DNA from: JADLEX01 sp964586775
Lineage (GTDB): Bacteria; Lernaellota; Lernaellaia; JACKCT01
Direction of reading: 5' to 3'
Length of the DNA stretch: 12,754 bases
NCBI GenBank assembly: GCA_964586775.1
Contig: CAZPJD010000128.1
Location: 1-12,754 of the forward strand
Part shown: in pieces, positions 6,571 to 12,754 of the stretch
Position numbering within the stretch: the stretch's first letter is position 1
Layout of the letters: the number at the start of each line of letters is the position of its first letter
Translations under genes and position numbers: made by a program
The notes under the pieces: model-generated
The model's database searches: none
Told to the model about the DNA's origin: nothing
Seen by the model: only the letters and a program-made list of their open reading frames with translations

Positions 6571-7689
6571 TCAGTTCGCTGCGGGGGCTTCGGGGGCCGC
6601 CTCGGGCTCGGCGGTGGTTTCTCCCGCCGCTTCGACGACCTTCACCTTCGCGCCGTCGGCGATGCGATTTGCGCCCCAGGTCACGACGCGCTCGCCCGGC
6701 GACAAGCCCGACACGATTTCGACGCGTCGGTCGTCGTTCTTTCCGATCGTCACCTCGCGCCGTTTCGCCGCGTCGCCCTCGACGGTGAAGACGCTGTACT
6801 TGCCGTCGCGGGCGATGACGGACTCGATCGGCACGGCGAGCGCGCCGTCCCGGTCATACACCAGCACCCGGGCATATCGCATGGTGCCGAGCCGCGGGCT
6901 CTCCATTGACGGCAACTCGGCCTCGACGCGGAACAGGCGCGAAGAGGCGTCGGCCGACAGGCTGACGCGCGAAATGGACCCGCGCACGTTGCAATCGGCG
7001 ATGGCAACGTCCTCGTCGCACACGGCGACGGTTTGTCCCGACTTCAACTCCTCGACGTCGGACTGCGACACGTCCATCACGAACTTCGCGCCCGACAGAT
7101 CGGCGACCACCGCCAGCGTCTGGAGCGGATCGACGCGGTCGCCTTCGCGCACGCGCACGTCGGTCAGCGTGCCCTTGATGGGCGACGAGAGCGTCATCGA
7201 GCCGCTCGTGTCGGTGAGCGCCGCGCGCGCCATGTCGTAGGCGCTCTTCGCGCGGTCGAAGTCTTCCTTTGCCACCGCGCCCGCCTCGTAGAGCGGCGCG
7301 AGGCGTTCGTAGAACCGCTTGGCGTCGTCCGCCTGGATGCGCGCCGCGGATATGGCGGAATAGGACTGCGTCGCCGAGAGCGGATCGAGACGAATGATGA
7401 GCCGCCCGCGCCCCACCGCGTCGCCCTGTAAGGCGGCGACCTTCGCCACGCGCGCGGGCACGTTGGCGTAAAGCACCGCTTGTTCCTTGCCCTGCAATTC
7501 GCCCGAAAAACGACGCCAACGCTCGAAACGCCCGGCCTCGGCGGTCATCGCCTCGACCGGCACGCCCTGCTCTTTTTGGATTTCCTCGATGCTCTTTTGC
7601 GGAACGGGCTTGCCCTTGGCGAAGCGGTATCCCACCAGCGCCGCCGCCGCGACGCCGATTCCCACGACGAGAATCACGCTGCGTTTCAT
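6571..7689 (-). CDS. RND efflux periplasmic adaptor (membrane fusion protein, AcrA/HlyD-like)
   Basis: A 372-residue adaptor that links the inner-membrane pump to the outer-membrane channel. An uncleaved-looking N-terminal membrane anchor covers residues 4-22, with no lipobox. The order is: first lipoyl half-motif about 72-104 (ANVPARVAKVAALQGDAVGR), a short alpha-hairpin 105-160, second lipoyl half 165-198 (SPIKGTLTDVRVREGDRV), beta-barrel about 200-285 and membrane-proximal domain 286-350 (PGERVVTWGANRIADGAKV). An Ala/Glu/Pro tail follows (353-372). The short hairpin fits MdtA-like adaptors. The ATG is separated from the tolC-like stop by one base (TGA-G-ATG), and no strong ribosome site is seen, so translation is probably coupled. 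Two cysteines in the barrel (224, 233) could form a disulfide, which is inference. Confidence 0.94.
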   Translation of the reverse strand: MKRSVILVVGIGVAAAALVGYRFAKGKPVPQKSIEEIQKEQGVPVEAMTAEAGRFERWRRFSGELQGKEQAVLYANVPARVAKVAALQGDAVGRGRLIIRLDPLSATQSYSAISAARIQADDAKRFYERLAPLYEAGAVAKEDFDRAKSAYDMARAALTDTSGSMTLSSPIKGTLTDVRVREGDRVDPLQTLAVVADLSGAKFVMDVSQSDVEELKSGQTVAVCDEDVAIADCNVRGSISRVSLSADASSRLFRVEAELPSMESPRLGTMRYARVLVYDRDGALAVPIESVIARDGKYSVFTVEGDAAKRREVTIGKNDDRRVEIVSGLSPGERVVTWGANRIADGAKVKVVEAAGETTAEPEAAPEAPAAN

Positions 7690-7690
7690 C

Positions 7691-9121
7691 TCACCACGTT
7701 TCCTTTCCGAGCGCGTGCGCGAGCTGGTAGCGCGCGACGTTCAGCTCGTAGAGCGTTTGCAGATACGCGACGCGGGCCTGCGTCCACACGGCCTTGGCGT
7801 CCATCTTTTCGAGCGCCGTTCCGAGGCCGTTCTCGTAACGCACCGTTGCCAGATTGAACGCGCGGTCGGCGACCTGCATGGCCTCCTTGCGCGCGCCGAG
7901 CTTTTCGGCGGCGGTGCGCAGGGTGGTCGCGATCGATTCGATCTCCAGATCGATGCCCTTTTCGGCGCGGGCGGCATTGAGCGCGGCGATGCGTTCCTCG
8001 ACCCGTGCGCGGCGGCCGCGCTGCCAGTTGCCGAGGCCGTCGAAGATGGGCCACCGCATCTGCACCCCCACCGACCAGAACGTGTTCCAGTCGTCCTCGA
8101 CCGGCCAAAATTCGTTTTCCTCGGTGATGCTCTGCCCGGCGTAGGTGTAAGCCATGTTCGCCGAGAACGCGGGGAGCATGTTGGAGTAATACAGGTTGCT
8201 CTCGGTGCGTTTCATCTTCCGGCCGAGGGTCAGCACGCGCAGTTCCTCGCGCTCGGCGAACGCCTCCTCGCGCCACGCGTCGGGAGCCACCGCCACCGTC
8301 TCCTCCGTGAAACTTTGGGCGCACGACACGTCCCGATCGAGCGGCATCCCCACGAGGCGCAGCAGGTTCTTCTTGGCGAGCGCGACGCGCTGGCGCATGT
8401 CGGTCACGTTCGGCGCGGCGGCGGCGAGGTCGGCCTTCGCCTGAAGCAGGTCGAACTCGCTCTTGAGCCCCGCCTCGTATTTGCGCTTCGTGTCGTCGTG
8501 ATGGTTCTGCGAGAGCGTCAGAAACATCTGCGACACCTTGAGGAACTCCTCGGCGAGCACCACGTCGTAGTACGCCCGCGCGGTTTCGAGCGCGGTGTCG
8601 CGATTCGTCACGTCCGCGCCGAGGCGGCTTGTTTCCTCGTACATCTTCGCCAGGCGGATCGCCTTCGAGACGCGACCCACCGCAAGCGTCTGCTGAACAT
8701 CGAGGGTGAACGCCCAGTCGTGGCGATACACCAGCGGGATTTCGGGATTTTCCATCGGCGGAAGATCCAGCGCCTGTAGCAGCGGATTGAACGACTCCGC
8801 GAACTCCATCTCCTGCTTGGGCTGGTTGATGTTGTGAGTGTATCCGACGATGCCGGTGACTTGCGGATACGCGCCGGCTTCGCTTTCGCGCACGGTCAAG
8901 CGCGCGGCCTCGGTATTCGCCTCGGCGATCTTCGCGGTCTCGCCGTTCGCGACGGCCATCTTGATCGCGGCATCGAGCGTCAGCGCGGCGAGTTGGCTCT
9001 CGTCGGTCGCGGAAGTCGGTGCGACATCCTGCGCCGCCGCAGGTACGGTCGTCCCGGCGCAGGCGAGGACGATGACGATCGCGCCAATTCGGAAAAAAGA
9101 CACACGGGCACACGCACGCAC
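7691..9121 (-). CDS. TolC-like outer-membrane efflux channel
   Basis: A 476-residue outer-membrane factor providing the exit duct of the RND system. A signal peptide is present: basic start, hydrophobic core 12-22, then PAAAQD with signal peptidase I cleavage likely after Ala30. VLAC at 18-21 could instead be a lipobox, as in OprM-type channels; the two cannot be separated here. Long amphipathic helices alternate with beta segments in two repeats (first from LTLDAAIKMAVANGE, second from about residue 270), the normal OEP layout. Beta strands include GIVGYTHNIN and FSANMAYTYAGQ. The frame is open to a GTG at 9130, but GGAGG (9130-9134) overlaps that codon and lies eight bases from the GTG at 9121, so 9121 is chosen. 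It lies 62 bases after tetR1 and one base before the adaptor gene. Confidence 0.93.
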   Translation of the reverse strand: MRACARVSFFRIGAIVIVLACAGTTVPAAAQDVAPTSATDESQLAALTLDAAIKMAVANGETAKIAEANTEAARLTVRESEAGAYPQVTGIVGYTHNINQPKQEMEFAESFNPLLQALDLPPMENPEIPLVYRHDWAFTLDVQQTLAVGRVSKAIRLAKMYEETSRLGADVTNRDTALETARAYYDVVLAEEFLKVSQMFLTLSQNHHDDTKRKYEAGLKSEFDLLQAKADLAAAAPNVTDMRQRVALAKKNLLRLVGMPLDRDVSCAQSFTEETVAVAPDAWREEAFAEREELRVLTLGRKMKRTESNLYYSNMLPAFSANMAYTYAGQSITEENEFWPVEDDWNTFWSVGVQMRWPIFDGLGNWQRGRRARVEERIAALNAARAEKGIDLEIESIATTLRTAAEKLGARKEAMQVADRAFNLATVRYENGLGTALEKMDAKAVWTQARVAYLQTLYELNVARYQLAHALGKETW

Positions 9122-9183
9122 GGCGGACACCTCCGTCCCGCGACCGTCCGAGGAAGGTCGCCGCGAAACCGCGGAGCTTGGGA

Positions 9184-9765
9184 TCAGGTTCTCTGCAGTC
9201 CTTTAATGAACAAACGCACGAGCACTTCGGCCTTGCGCTCGATGGGGAGCTCGCGTCCCTCGACGACCCAGGGCATTTCCAAGGCTTCGAGGCTCGCCGA
9301 CAAGGCGAGGCTGACGACCGGGATCTCGCGCTCCGAAACCTCGAGCTCGCCGCCGCGCACGCCGTCGCGGATGACGCGCTCGAGCAGCTCCAGCTCGTGC
9401 TTGCGAAACTCGGCGGTCACCTCGGCCGTGCTGGGCTTCAGCTCCTTCGCCACGTACTCCAGATTCACATCGTGATACTTCACGAGTTCATCAACATATC
9501 GAAAACGCGCCAGAATCAGATTGTAGAGTTGATCGACCACGCTGGTCGCCCCGCCCACCGCGTCCGCCATCTTGTGCAGCACGCGCCCGGCGTTTTGGTA
9601 GGCGAGCTTCGTGAAAATCTTTTCCTTGCTCTCGAAATACAGATAGATCGTGCCCTTGCCGACCCCGGCCTCCTGGGCGATCTCGTCCACCGTGGTCTTT
9701 TTGAGCCCGTAGCGGCTGAAAAGGCGCCCTGCGGCCTCGAGGATCCGTTCTTCCTTGTTGCTCAT
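9184..9765 (-). CDS. TetR-family regulator 1, first gene of the efflux operon
   Basis: A 193-residue TetR/AcrR-type repressor, probably of its own operon. The N-terminal DNA-binding domain (2-50) holds the helix-turn-helix TTVDEIAQEAGVGKGTIYLYF (24-44) followed by ESKEKIF. The helical ligand and dimer domain fills the rest; the ligand is unknown but is often the pump substrate. The frame extends upstream to 9900, but that 45-residue extension crosses the promoter and operator and is not TetR-like. The ATG at 9765 (MSNKEERIL) is the correct start, although no clear Shine-Dalgarno precedes it. The gene is followed after 62 bases by the tolC-like gene with no terminator. A classical arrangement would be autorepression through the palindrome at 9789-9803. 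Confidence 0.93.
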   Translation of the reverse strand: MSNKEERILEAAGRLFSRYGLKKTTVDEIAQEAGVGKGTIYLYFESKEKIFTKLAYQNAGRVLHKMADAVGGATSVVDQLYNLILARFRYVDELVKYHDVNLEYVAKELKPSTAEVTAEFRKHELELLERVIRDGVRGGELEVSEREIPVVSLALSASLEALEMPWVVEGRELPIERKAEVLVRLFIKGLQRT

Positions 9766-9788
9766 GAGCGACCCGTCATGGAAACCGG

Positions 9789-9803
9789 TGACCGGCACGG
9801 TCA
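9789..9803. promoter_or_regulatory. Operator-like palindrome at the tetR1 promoter
   Basis: TGACCG-GCA-CGGTCA is a perfect inverted repeat with six-base arms. A further CGGTCA half-site follows at 9806-9811, so GTGACC (9788-9793) and GGTCAC (9807-9812) form a second, wider inverted pair. The cluster covers the predicted transcription start of the operon, an effective place for repression. It is the natural candidate site for TetR1; binding by TetR2 is also possible. Confidence 0.55.
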
Positions 9804-9812
9804 GACGGTCAC

Positions 9813-9840
9813 ATTGTCCATGAAGATCGCGAAATGTCAA
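9813..9840 (-). promoter_or_regulatory. Promoter of the tetR1-tolC-MFP-RND operon
   Basis: On the minus strand a perfect TTGACA (9835-9840) is followed by a 16-base spacer and GACAAT (9813-9818, 4 of 6 to TATAAT). Transcription would begin near 9806, inside the palindrome cluster, leaving about 40 bases of leader before the ATG at 9765. Confidence 0.6.
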
Positions 9841-9863
9841 CGGAAACCACGCGTCATGAGGCG

Positions 9864-9883
9864 AAAAATCGGGGGAAAACCCG
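9864..9883 (-). terminator. Weak Rho-independent terminator candidate after tetR2
   Basis: Minus strand: CGGG-TTTTCC-CCCG followed by ATTTTT, 14 bases after the tetR2 stop. The stem has only four GC pairs, so termination would be partial. Its position between tetR2 and the tetR1 promoter makes biological sense. Confidence 0.35.
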
Positions 9884-9896
9884 GTTGGAATCGGAG

Positions 9897-10517
9897 TCAT
9901 GATGCCGCTCCGCCCCGCGCGCCGACCCCATTCAGGAATAGCTCAATGATGGTCGCCACGTGGTCCGTCAGGGGGTAGTTCGCGCCCGCGAACAGCCAGC
10001 GCTCGATGAACGCGTGCGTGAGGCCGTCGAGCGCCGAAGCGTAGATCGACGGATCGCCCGGCGCCAGCGCGCCCTCGTCGATCCCGCGGCGCATGTAATC
10101 CTCGAAGCGCCGCATGAATTCGAGGTGCGAATCCCGGATGTACTCGTGCGTGGCGCAGTGCCACGGGCCCATCGCGATCTGCGTCATGAAGCCGATGAAA
10201 ACGTCCCGGTCCCGGTCGGCCTTGCCCAGCGCTCGCATCATCTTCCAGCTCAAGAAAGCCCGGAAATCGAGGCTCGCGGGCACCGGCTCGTCGAGAATCT
10301 CCAGAAAATCGCGGGAAATCGAGGCCAGCGCCTCGTGGAAGACCTCGTCCTTGGTGCGGAAGTACTTGTAGATCGCGGTCGTCGAATAATCCGCCGCGCG
10401 GGAGATTTCTTCCATCGTCGCGCCGAAAAAGCCCTTTTCCAAAAAGACCTTCAGTGACGCGCGGGCGAATTGCCCCCGGACGAATTCGACCTCCTCGACC
10501 TTTCGCGTCCGCGCCAT
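9897..10517 (-). CDS. TetR-family regulator 2
   Basis: A 206-residue TetR/AcrR-type regulator. The DNA-binding domain (8-60) holds ATMEEISRAADYSTTAIYKYF (33-53) followed by RTKDEVF. The C-terminal region (about 65-200) is helical, with an aromatic and His-bearing stretch (MGPWHCATHEYIRDSH, 116-131) that may line the ligand pocket; this is inference. The ATG at 10517 has GGAG seven bases upstream. The stop lies 131 bases before the tetR1 start, and that gap holds a separate promoter, so the two regulators need not be co-transcribed. The target may be the efflux operon, the divergent glycosyltransferase gene or itself. It is not a close copy of TetR1: the recognition helices differ. Confidence 0.92.
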   Translation of the reverse strand: MARTRKVEEVEFVRGQFARASLKVFLEKGFFGATMEEISRAADYSTTAIYKYFRTKDEVFHEALASISRDFLEILDEPVPASLDFRAFLSWKMMRALGKADRDRDVFIGFMTQIAMGPWHCATHEYIRDSHLEFMRRFEDYMRRGIDEGALAPGDPSIYASALDGLTHAFIERWLFAGANYPLTDHVATIIELFLNGVGARGGAAS

Positions 10518-10561
10518 CCGTTCTCCGACCTGCCGGGCGAAAAAACGCTCGAACGAATGGG

Positions 10562-10590
10562 CTTTTATCCAATAGCGACGAAATCGTCAA
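10562..10590 (-). promoter_or_regulatory. Candidate promoter of tetR2 with overlapping palindrome
   Basis: Minus strand: -35 TTGACG (10585-10590, 5 of 6), spacer 17, -10 TAAAAG (10562-10567, 4 of 6), with an A-rich run upstream of the -35 that resembles an UP element. The palindrome GACGA-AA-TCGTC (10577-10588) overlaps the -35 hexamer and could be a repressor site. The leader before the ATG at 10517 would be about 37 bases. Confidence 0.5.
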
Positions 10591-10600
10591 GATTTTTTTT

Positions 10601-10627
10601 AAACCCTGAAATATTTTAGGAAACCCT
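10601..10627. promoter_or_regulatory. AT-rich palindrome between 7-bp direct repeats in the divergent spacer
   Basis: CCTGAAATATTTTAGG (10605-10620) is a 16-base inverted repeat with one mismatched pair. AAACCCT occurs at 10601-10607 and again at 10621-10627, exactly 20 bases apart, about two helical turns. The block sits between divergent tetR2 and the glycosyltransferase gene, so a regulator site is plausible. The rest of the spacer (10628-10748) holds at most a weak plus-strand promoter for the glycosyltransferase (TTGCGC 10673-10678, CATACT 10697-10702, spacer 18). Confidence 0.4.
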
Positions 10628-10748
10628 TTCGATACGGATTGTGGGTCGCCACGCCGAATCGACGCACGTCGCTTGCGCGCCACTCCGCTGACGCTTCATA
10701 CTGGCGATTCCAATCCGGTTTGCGCTCGGATCTGACGGGGCGGGAACA

Positions 10749-12290
10749 ATGCGCGTGCGTGCGCTGGTGGCGGCCGTGATCGTGCTGGCGGCGGTGGCCC
10801 GCGTGGCGCTGCTCAGTCGGCCCGGCCTCAACACCGACGAACTCTTCGTCGCCCGCTACGCTCTCGGCATCGACGCGCCAAACCTCGCCGCCGACGTCCA
10901 TCCGCCGCTCTTTCCCGCGCTAGAACGACTCGTGGCCTCGCTCGATCTGGGCATGACGGTCGAAGCGCGTGTGCGACTTGCGCCCGTTTTGGCCGGCACC
11001 GTTCTGGTCGCCCTGCTGGCCCTCGTCGGATTCGCCGTGGCGGGAGAGGCCGGCGCGCTGCTGGGCGCGCTCATGTCGTTCCTCGATCCCTCGCTGATTT
11101 CGCTTTCGCGTCTCGCGCGCGGCTACAGCCTGTCGGCGATGCTGGGCGCGGCGGCGTTTCTCGCGACATGGGAGGTCACCCGACGCCCCGAGTGCCGTCG
11201 GCGCATGACGGCGCTCGCCCTCGCGAACGCGCTGGGGCTCTACACCTTCTACTACGCCGGGTACCTATGCGCCGCGCAACTCGCCATCGCACTCGTCGCG
11301 GCGCGTCGCTCCCGAACGACCGCCCGGTCGATCGTCGTCGCCAACGTCGCCGCGTTCGTGCTCTTCGCGCCGTGGGTGGTCGTCGCGGCGAGCCAGTTCG
11401 GCCGGCTTGCTCCCGACGCCGGGTGGACGCACTGGGACGCGACGCCGTATCAAATCGCGCGCCGCTCGGTGCAGGTCTTCGTCCACAACAGCCCCGTCTC
11501 GGCGCTGGTGAAGAGCGCGTATCTGGCGAACGGGCGACTCGGCGCGGCGAGCGCGGTCGTCGGCGCCGGCGCGATCATCTGGGGCGCGTGGCGCGCGGCG
11601 CGGCGGCGCGGCGCGGATCTGGGCGGTTTCGCGCTGATGGACAGCGCGGGGCGCATGGGCGCGGGGTTCCCGATCGCCTTTGTCGCGGTCACGATCGCAA
11701 CGGCGCTCGCGGCGCACTTCGTCTTCGGCGTCTTCATTGCCACGCACTACTTCGCGCTGCTGGCCGCGCCGATCATGGCGCTCTTTCTCATGGCGATGTC
11801 GTCGCTCGGCGCGGGGACGATTCGCAACGCGCTGGTCATGATCGCGCTCACAGCGCAGATCCTGATGGGCACGATCATGCGCGGCGAAAGCCGCGAGGAT
11901 CTGCGCGAGGTGGTGCGCCGCTTCGATCGCGCTGCGCGACCCGATGCGAAGGCGCTGGTGGTGGCGCACTTCGTGAAAGACGCGTTTCTGATTTATTCAG
12001 ATCGACCCCAGGCCGCGATCGCGCTGCCGACGGATCTGCCCGGCTTCGGCCCGCTGCCCCGCGAATCCGCGGCGATCATGCCGCCGTCGGCGCGCGATGC
12101 GTTGCTCCGGTCCATCGACCGCGCGCACGAAGTGTGGCTGATCGAAAGCCACGGCACGCGCGGCGGCGAGGATCGCGGCGCGGCACTCGCCCGCGAGTGG
12201 CTCGCCGAGGCGGGCTATCGGCGCGAGGATATGGGCCGCGCCCACGGTGTGCGCTGGGAGCAATACTGGCTCGCGAAGTTCCCCCGCTGA
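10749..12290 (+). CDS. GT-C fold membrane glycosyltransferase (family 39/ArnT-like)
   Basis: A 513-residue integral membrane glycosyltransferase of the GT-C type, which uses a lipid-phosphate sugar donor and transfers the sugar on the periplasmic side. TM1 is at 5-22; the first loop has NTDELFVARYALG (28-40), whose Asp30-Glu31 is the usual catalytic/metal acidic pair, and DVHPPLFPALERL (49-61), a typical PMT_2 motif. LSRLARGYSL (119-128) matches the conserved Arg-Tyr loop. Further membrane segments lie at about 76-98, 101-118, 153-185, 195-213, 268-283, 304-330, 334-354 and 358-376. A soluble C-terminal region (about 378-513) completes the usual length. ATG at 10749 follows a weak GGGGCGGG site. 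Sugar and acceptor (lipid A, protein or glycan) are unknown. The gene stands alone, divergent from tetR2. Confidence 0.88.
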   Translation: MRVRALVAAVIVLAAVARVALLSRPGLNTDELFVARYALGIDAPNLAADVHPPLFPALERLVASLDLGMTVEARVRLAPVLAGTVLVALLALVGFAVAGEAGALLGALMSFLDPSLISLSRLARGYSLSAMLGAAAFLATWEVTRRPECRRRMTALALANALGLYTFYYAGYLCAAQLAIALVAARRSRTTARSIVVANVAAFVLFAPWVVVAASQFGRLAPDAGWTHWDATPYQIARRSVQVFVHNSPVSALVKSAYLANGRLGAASAVVGAGAIIWGAWRAARRRGADLGGFALMDSAGRMGAGFPIAFVAVTIATALAAHFVFGVFIATHYFALLAAPIMALFLMAMSSLGAGTIRNALVMIALTAQILMGTIMRGESREDLREVVRRFDRAARPDAKALVVAHFVKDAFLIYSDRPQAAIALPTDLPGFGPLPRESAAIMPPSARDALLRSIDRAHEVWLIESHGTRGGEDRGAALAREWLAEAGYRREDMGRAHGVRWEQYWLAKFPR

Positions 12291-12457
12291 ACGCCGCGAA
12301 ATTCCTGCTGGGTGGCAACGCGCGATCCCGAAAGCGCCGCCCGATCCGGATCGAAGCCGCCCACTTTTCGAATGGCCGTCCTCACGATTCCCGCGACACC
12401 CGCTCGACCCCGGACGCTGCGCCCTCATGCCAAATGATGATGTCACTGAATAACCGT

Positions 12458-12754
12458 TTAATACGACTGTGTCATAAGATTCTCGTTTCCGCACCAAGGG
12501 CAGCATGGCAGGGATCTCGTGAGGATTCCGGCGCATTCAAGGCGCCGGCTCGCGATGGAGGCGGGGTTGTGCCTTTCGGGCCGGACGGGGGGCGCCCCTC
12601 GAAATGCCCGAGACCGAGTTCCTGCTTCATGTCTTCGTAATCCCGCTCGACCCGCCAGCGCGGCTTCACCATCCGCACGAGGTCGTCCAGAGGGACGCCC
12701 ACCGAGTGCCGCCCCTTCTTGACGATCGATGTGTCGTCGATGATCCACGCCCCC
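12458..12754 (-). pseudogene. IS701-type transposase remnant with internal deletions and a frameshift, cut by window edge
   Basis: Three transposase pieces are jammed together. From the window edge, GAWIIDDTSIVKKGRHSVGV is the family's first catalytic Asp region. It runs directly into PLDDLVRMVKPRWRVERDYE, followed by DMKQELGLGHFEGR, which normally lies some two hundred residues later and carries the final Glu region. The stretch with the second catalytic Asp is missing. After HFEGR the expected WRGFHHH stretch is absent. A C-terminal piece (PERHNPASIASRRLECAGIL, then TRSLPCCPWCG) follows in another frame, ending at TAA 12458. The first frame ends separately at TGA 12472. The gene cannot make an active transposase. 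Family assignment is from motif memory. The spacer 12291-12457 between the glycosyltransferase and this remnant shows no gene; its last part is AT-rich and may include the element's end, but I cannot identify a terminal inverted repeat. Confidence 0.75.

Noticed and set aside
5053..6909. Plus-strand open frame of 618 codons
   Set aside because: It is antisense to the RND pump and the start of the adaptor gene, and its translation is low-complexity Arg/Asp/His/Val-rich, typical of the complement of GC-rich coding DNA.
7487..8779. Plus-strand open frame of 430 codons
   Set aside because: Antisense to the TolC-like channel, with no recognisable motif.
9766..9900. N-terminal extension of TetR1
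   Set aside because: The 45 extra residues read through the promoter and operator region and do not resemble a TetR N-terminus.
12459..12468. TAATACGACT resembling the start of a T7 promoter
   Set aside because: The remaining consensus (CACTATAG) is absent and there is no phage context; chance match.
11168..12640. Plus-strand open frame of 490 codons overlapping the glycosyltransferase
   Set aside because: Arg/Gly/Ala-rich shadow in another frame; the glycosyltransferase frame has all the membrane segments and GT-C motifs.
1..12754. CRISPR arrays, riboswitches, rRNA genes
   Set aside because: No regularly spaced repeats, no recognisable aptamer core and no rRNA signatures were seen on either strand.

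Overview
The window is GC-rich, Gram-negative DNA. It encodes a complete tripartite RND efflux system (outer-membrane channel, periplasmic adaptor, inner-membrane pump), and its tRNA gene has no encoded CCA. The style (GC-rich codons, many GTG starts, lipoprotein-like S41 protease, GT-C glycosyltransferase) fits a deltaproteobacterium or Myxococcota-like lineage. The sequence alone does not fix the taxon.

Layout, left to right. (1) 1-1993, minus strand: tRNA-Val(TAC), a metallo-beta-lactamase-fold hydrolase and an S41 C-terminal processing protease that runs off the left edge. The hydrolase stop and the protease start overlap (GTGA). (2) 2108-3528: a small two-gene cassette on the plus strand, with its own candidate promoter. 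It encodes a DUF6978-like protein and a DUF1828/DUF1829-like protein with overlapping ATGA stop/start. The cassette is bracketed by 47-bp direct repeats (46/47 identical). The right repeat is the last 15 codons of the RND pump gene; the left repeat is a detached copy of the same gene end. (3) 3481-9765, minus strand: tetR1-tolC-MFP-RND, tightly packed, with a good candidate sigma70-type promoter overlapped by an operator-like palindrome in front of tetR1. (4) 9897-10517, minus strand: a second TetR regulator with its own candidate promoter. (5) 10749-12290, plus strand: a membrane-embedded GT-C (family 39-like) glycosyltransferase. (6) 12458-12754, minus strand: the wreck of an IS701-type transposase, with internal deletions and a frameshift, running off the right edge.

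How the parts work together: tetR1, tolC, the adaptor and the pump form one drug or lipid export operon that is probably autorepressed by TetR1. The pump lacks the charged residues of the classical AcrB proton relay (Thr400/Asn401 and Asn926 stand where Asp/Asp and Lys are expected). The upstream TetR2 may add a second input.

The most interesting signal is the cassette of uncharacterised-domain genes at the 3' end of the pump gene. The flanking repeats leave the pump reading frame intact, as seen when an element integrates at a gene end. The repeat carries an internal 6-bp-arm hairpin. No integrase lies in the cassette, so the mechanism and function (defence or toxin-antitoxin-like accessory module) are inference.
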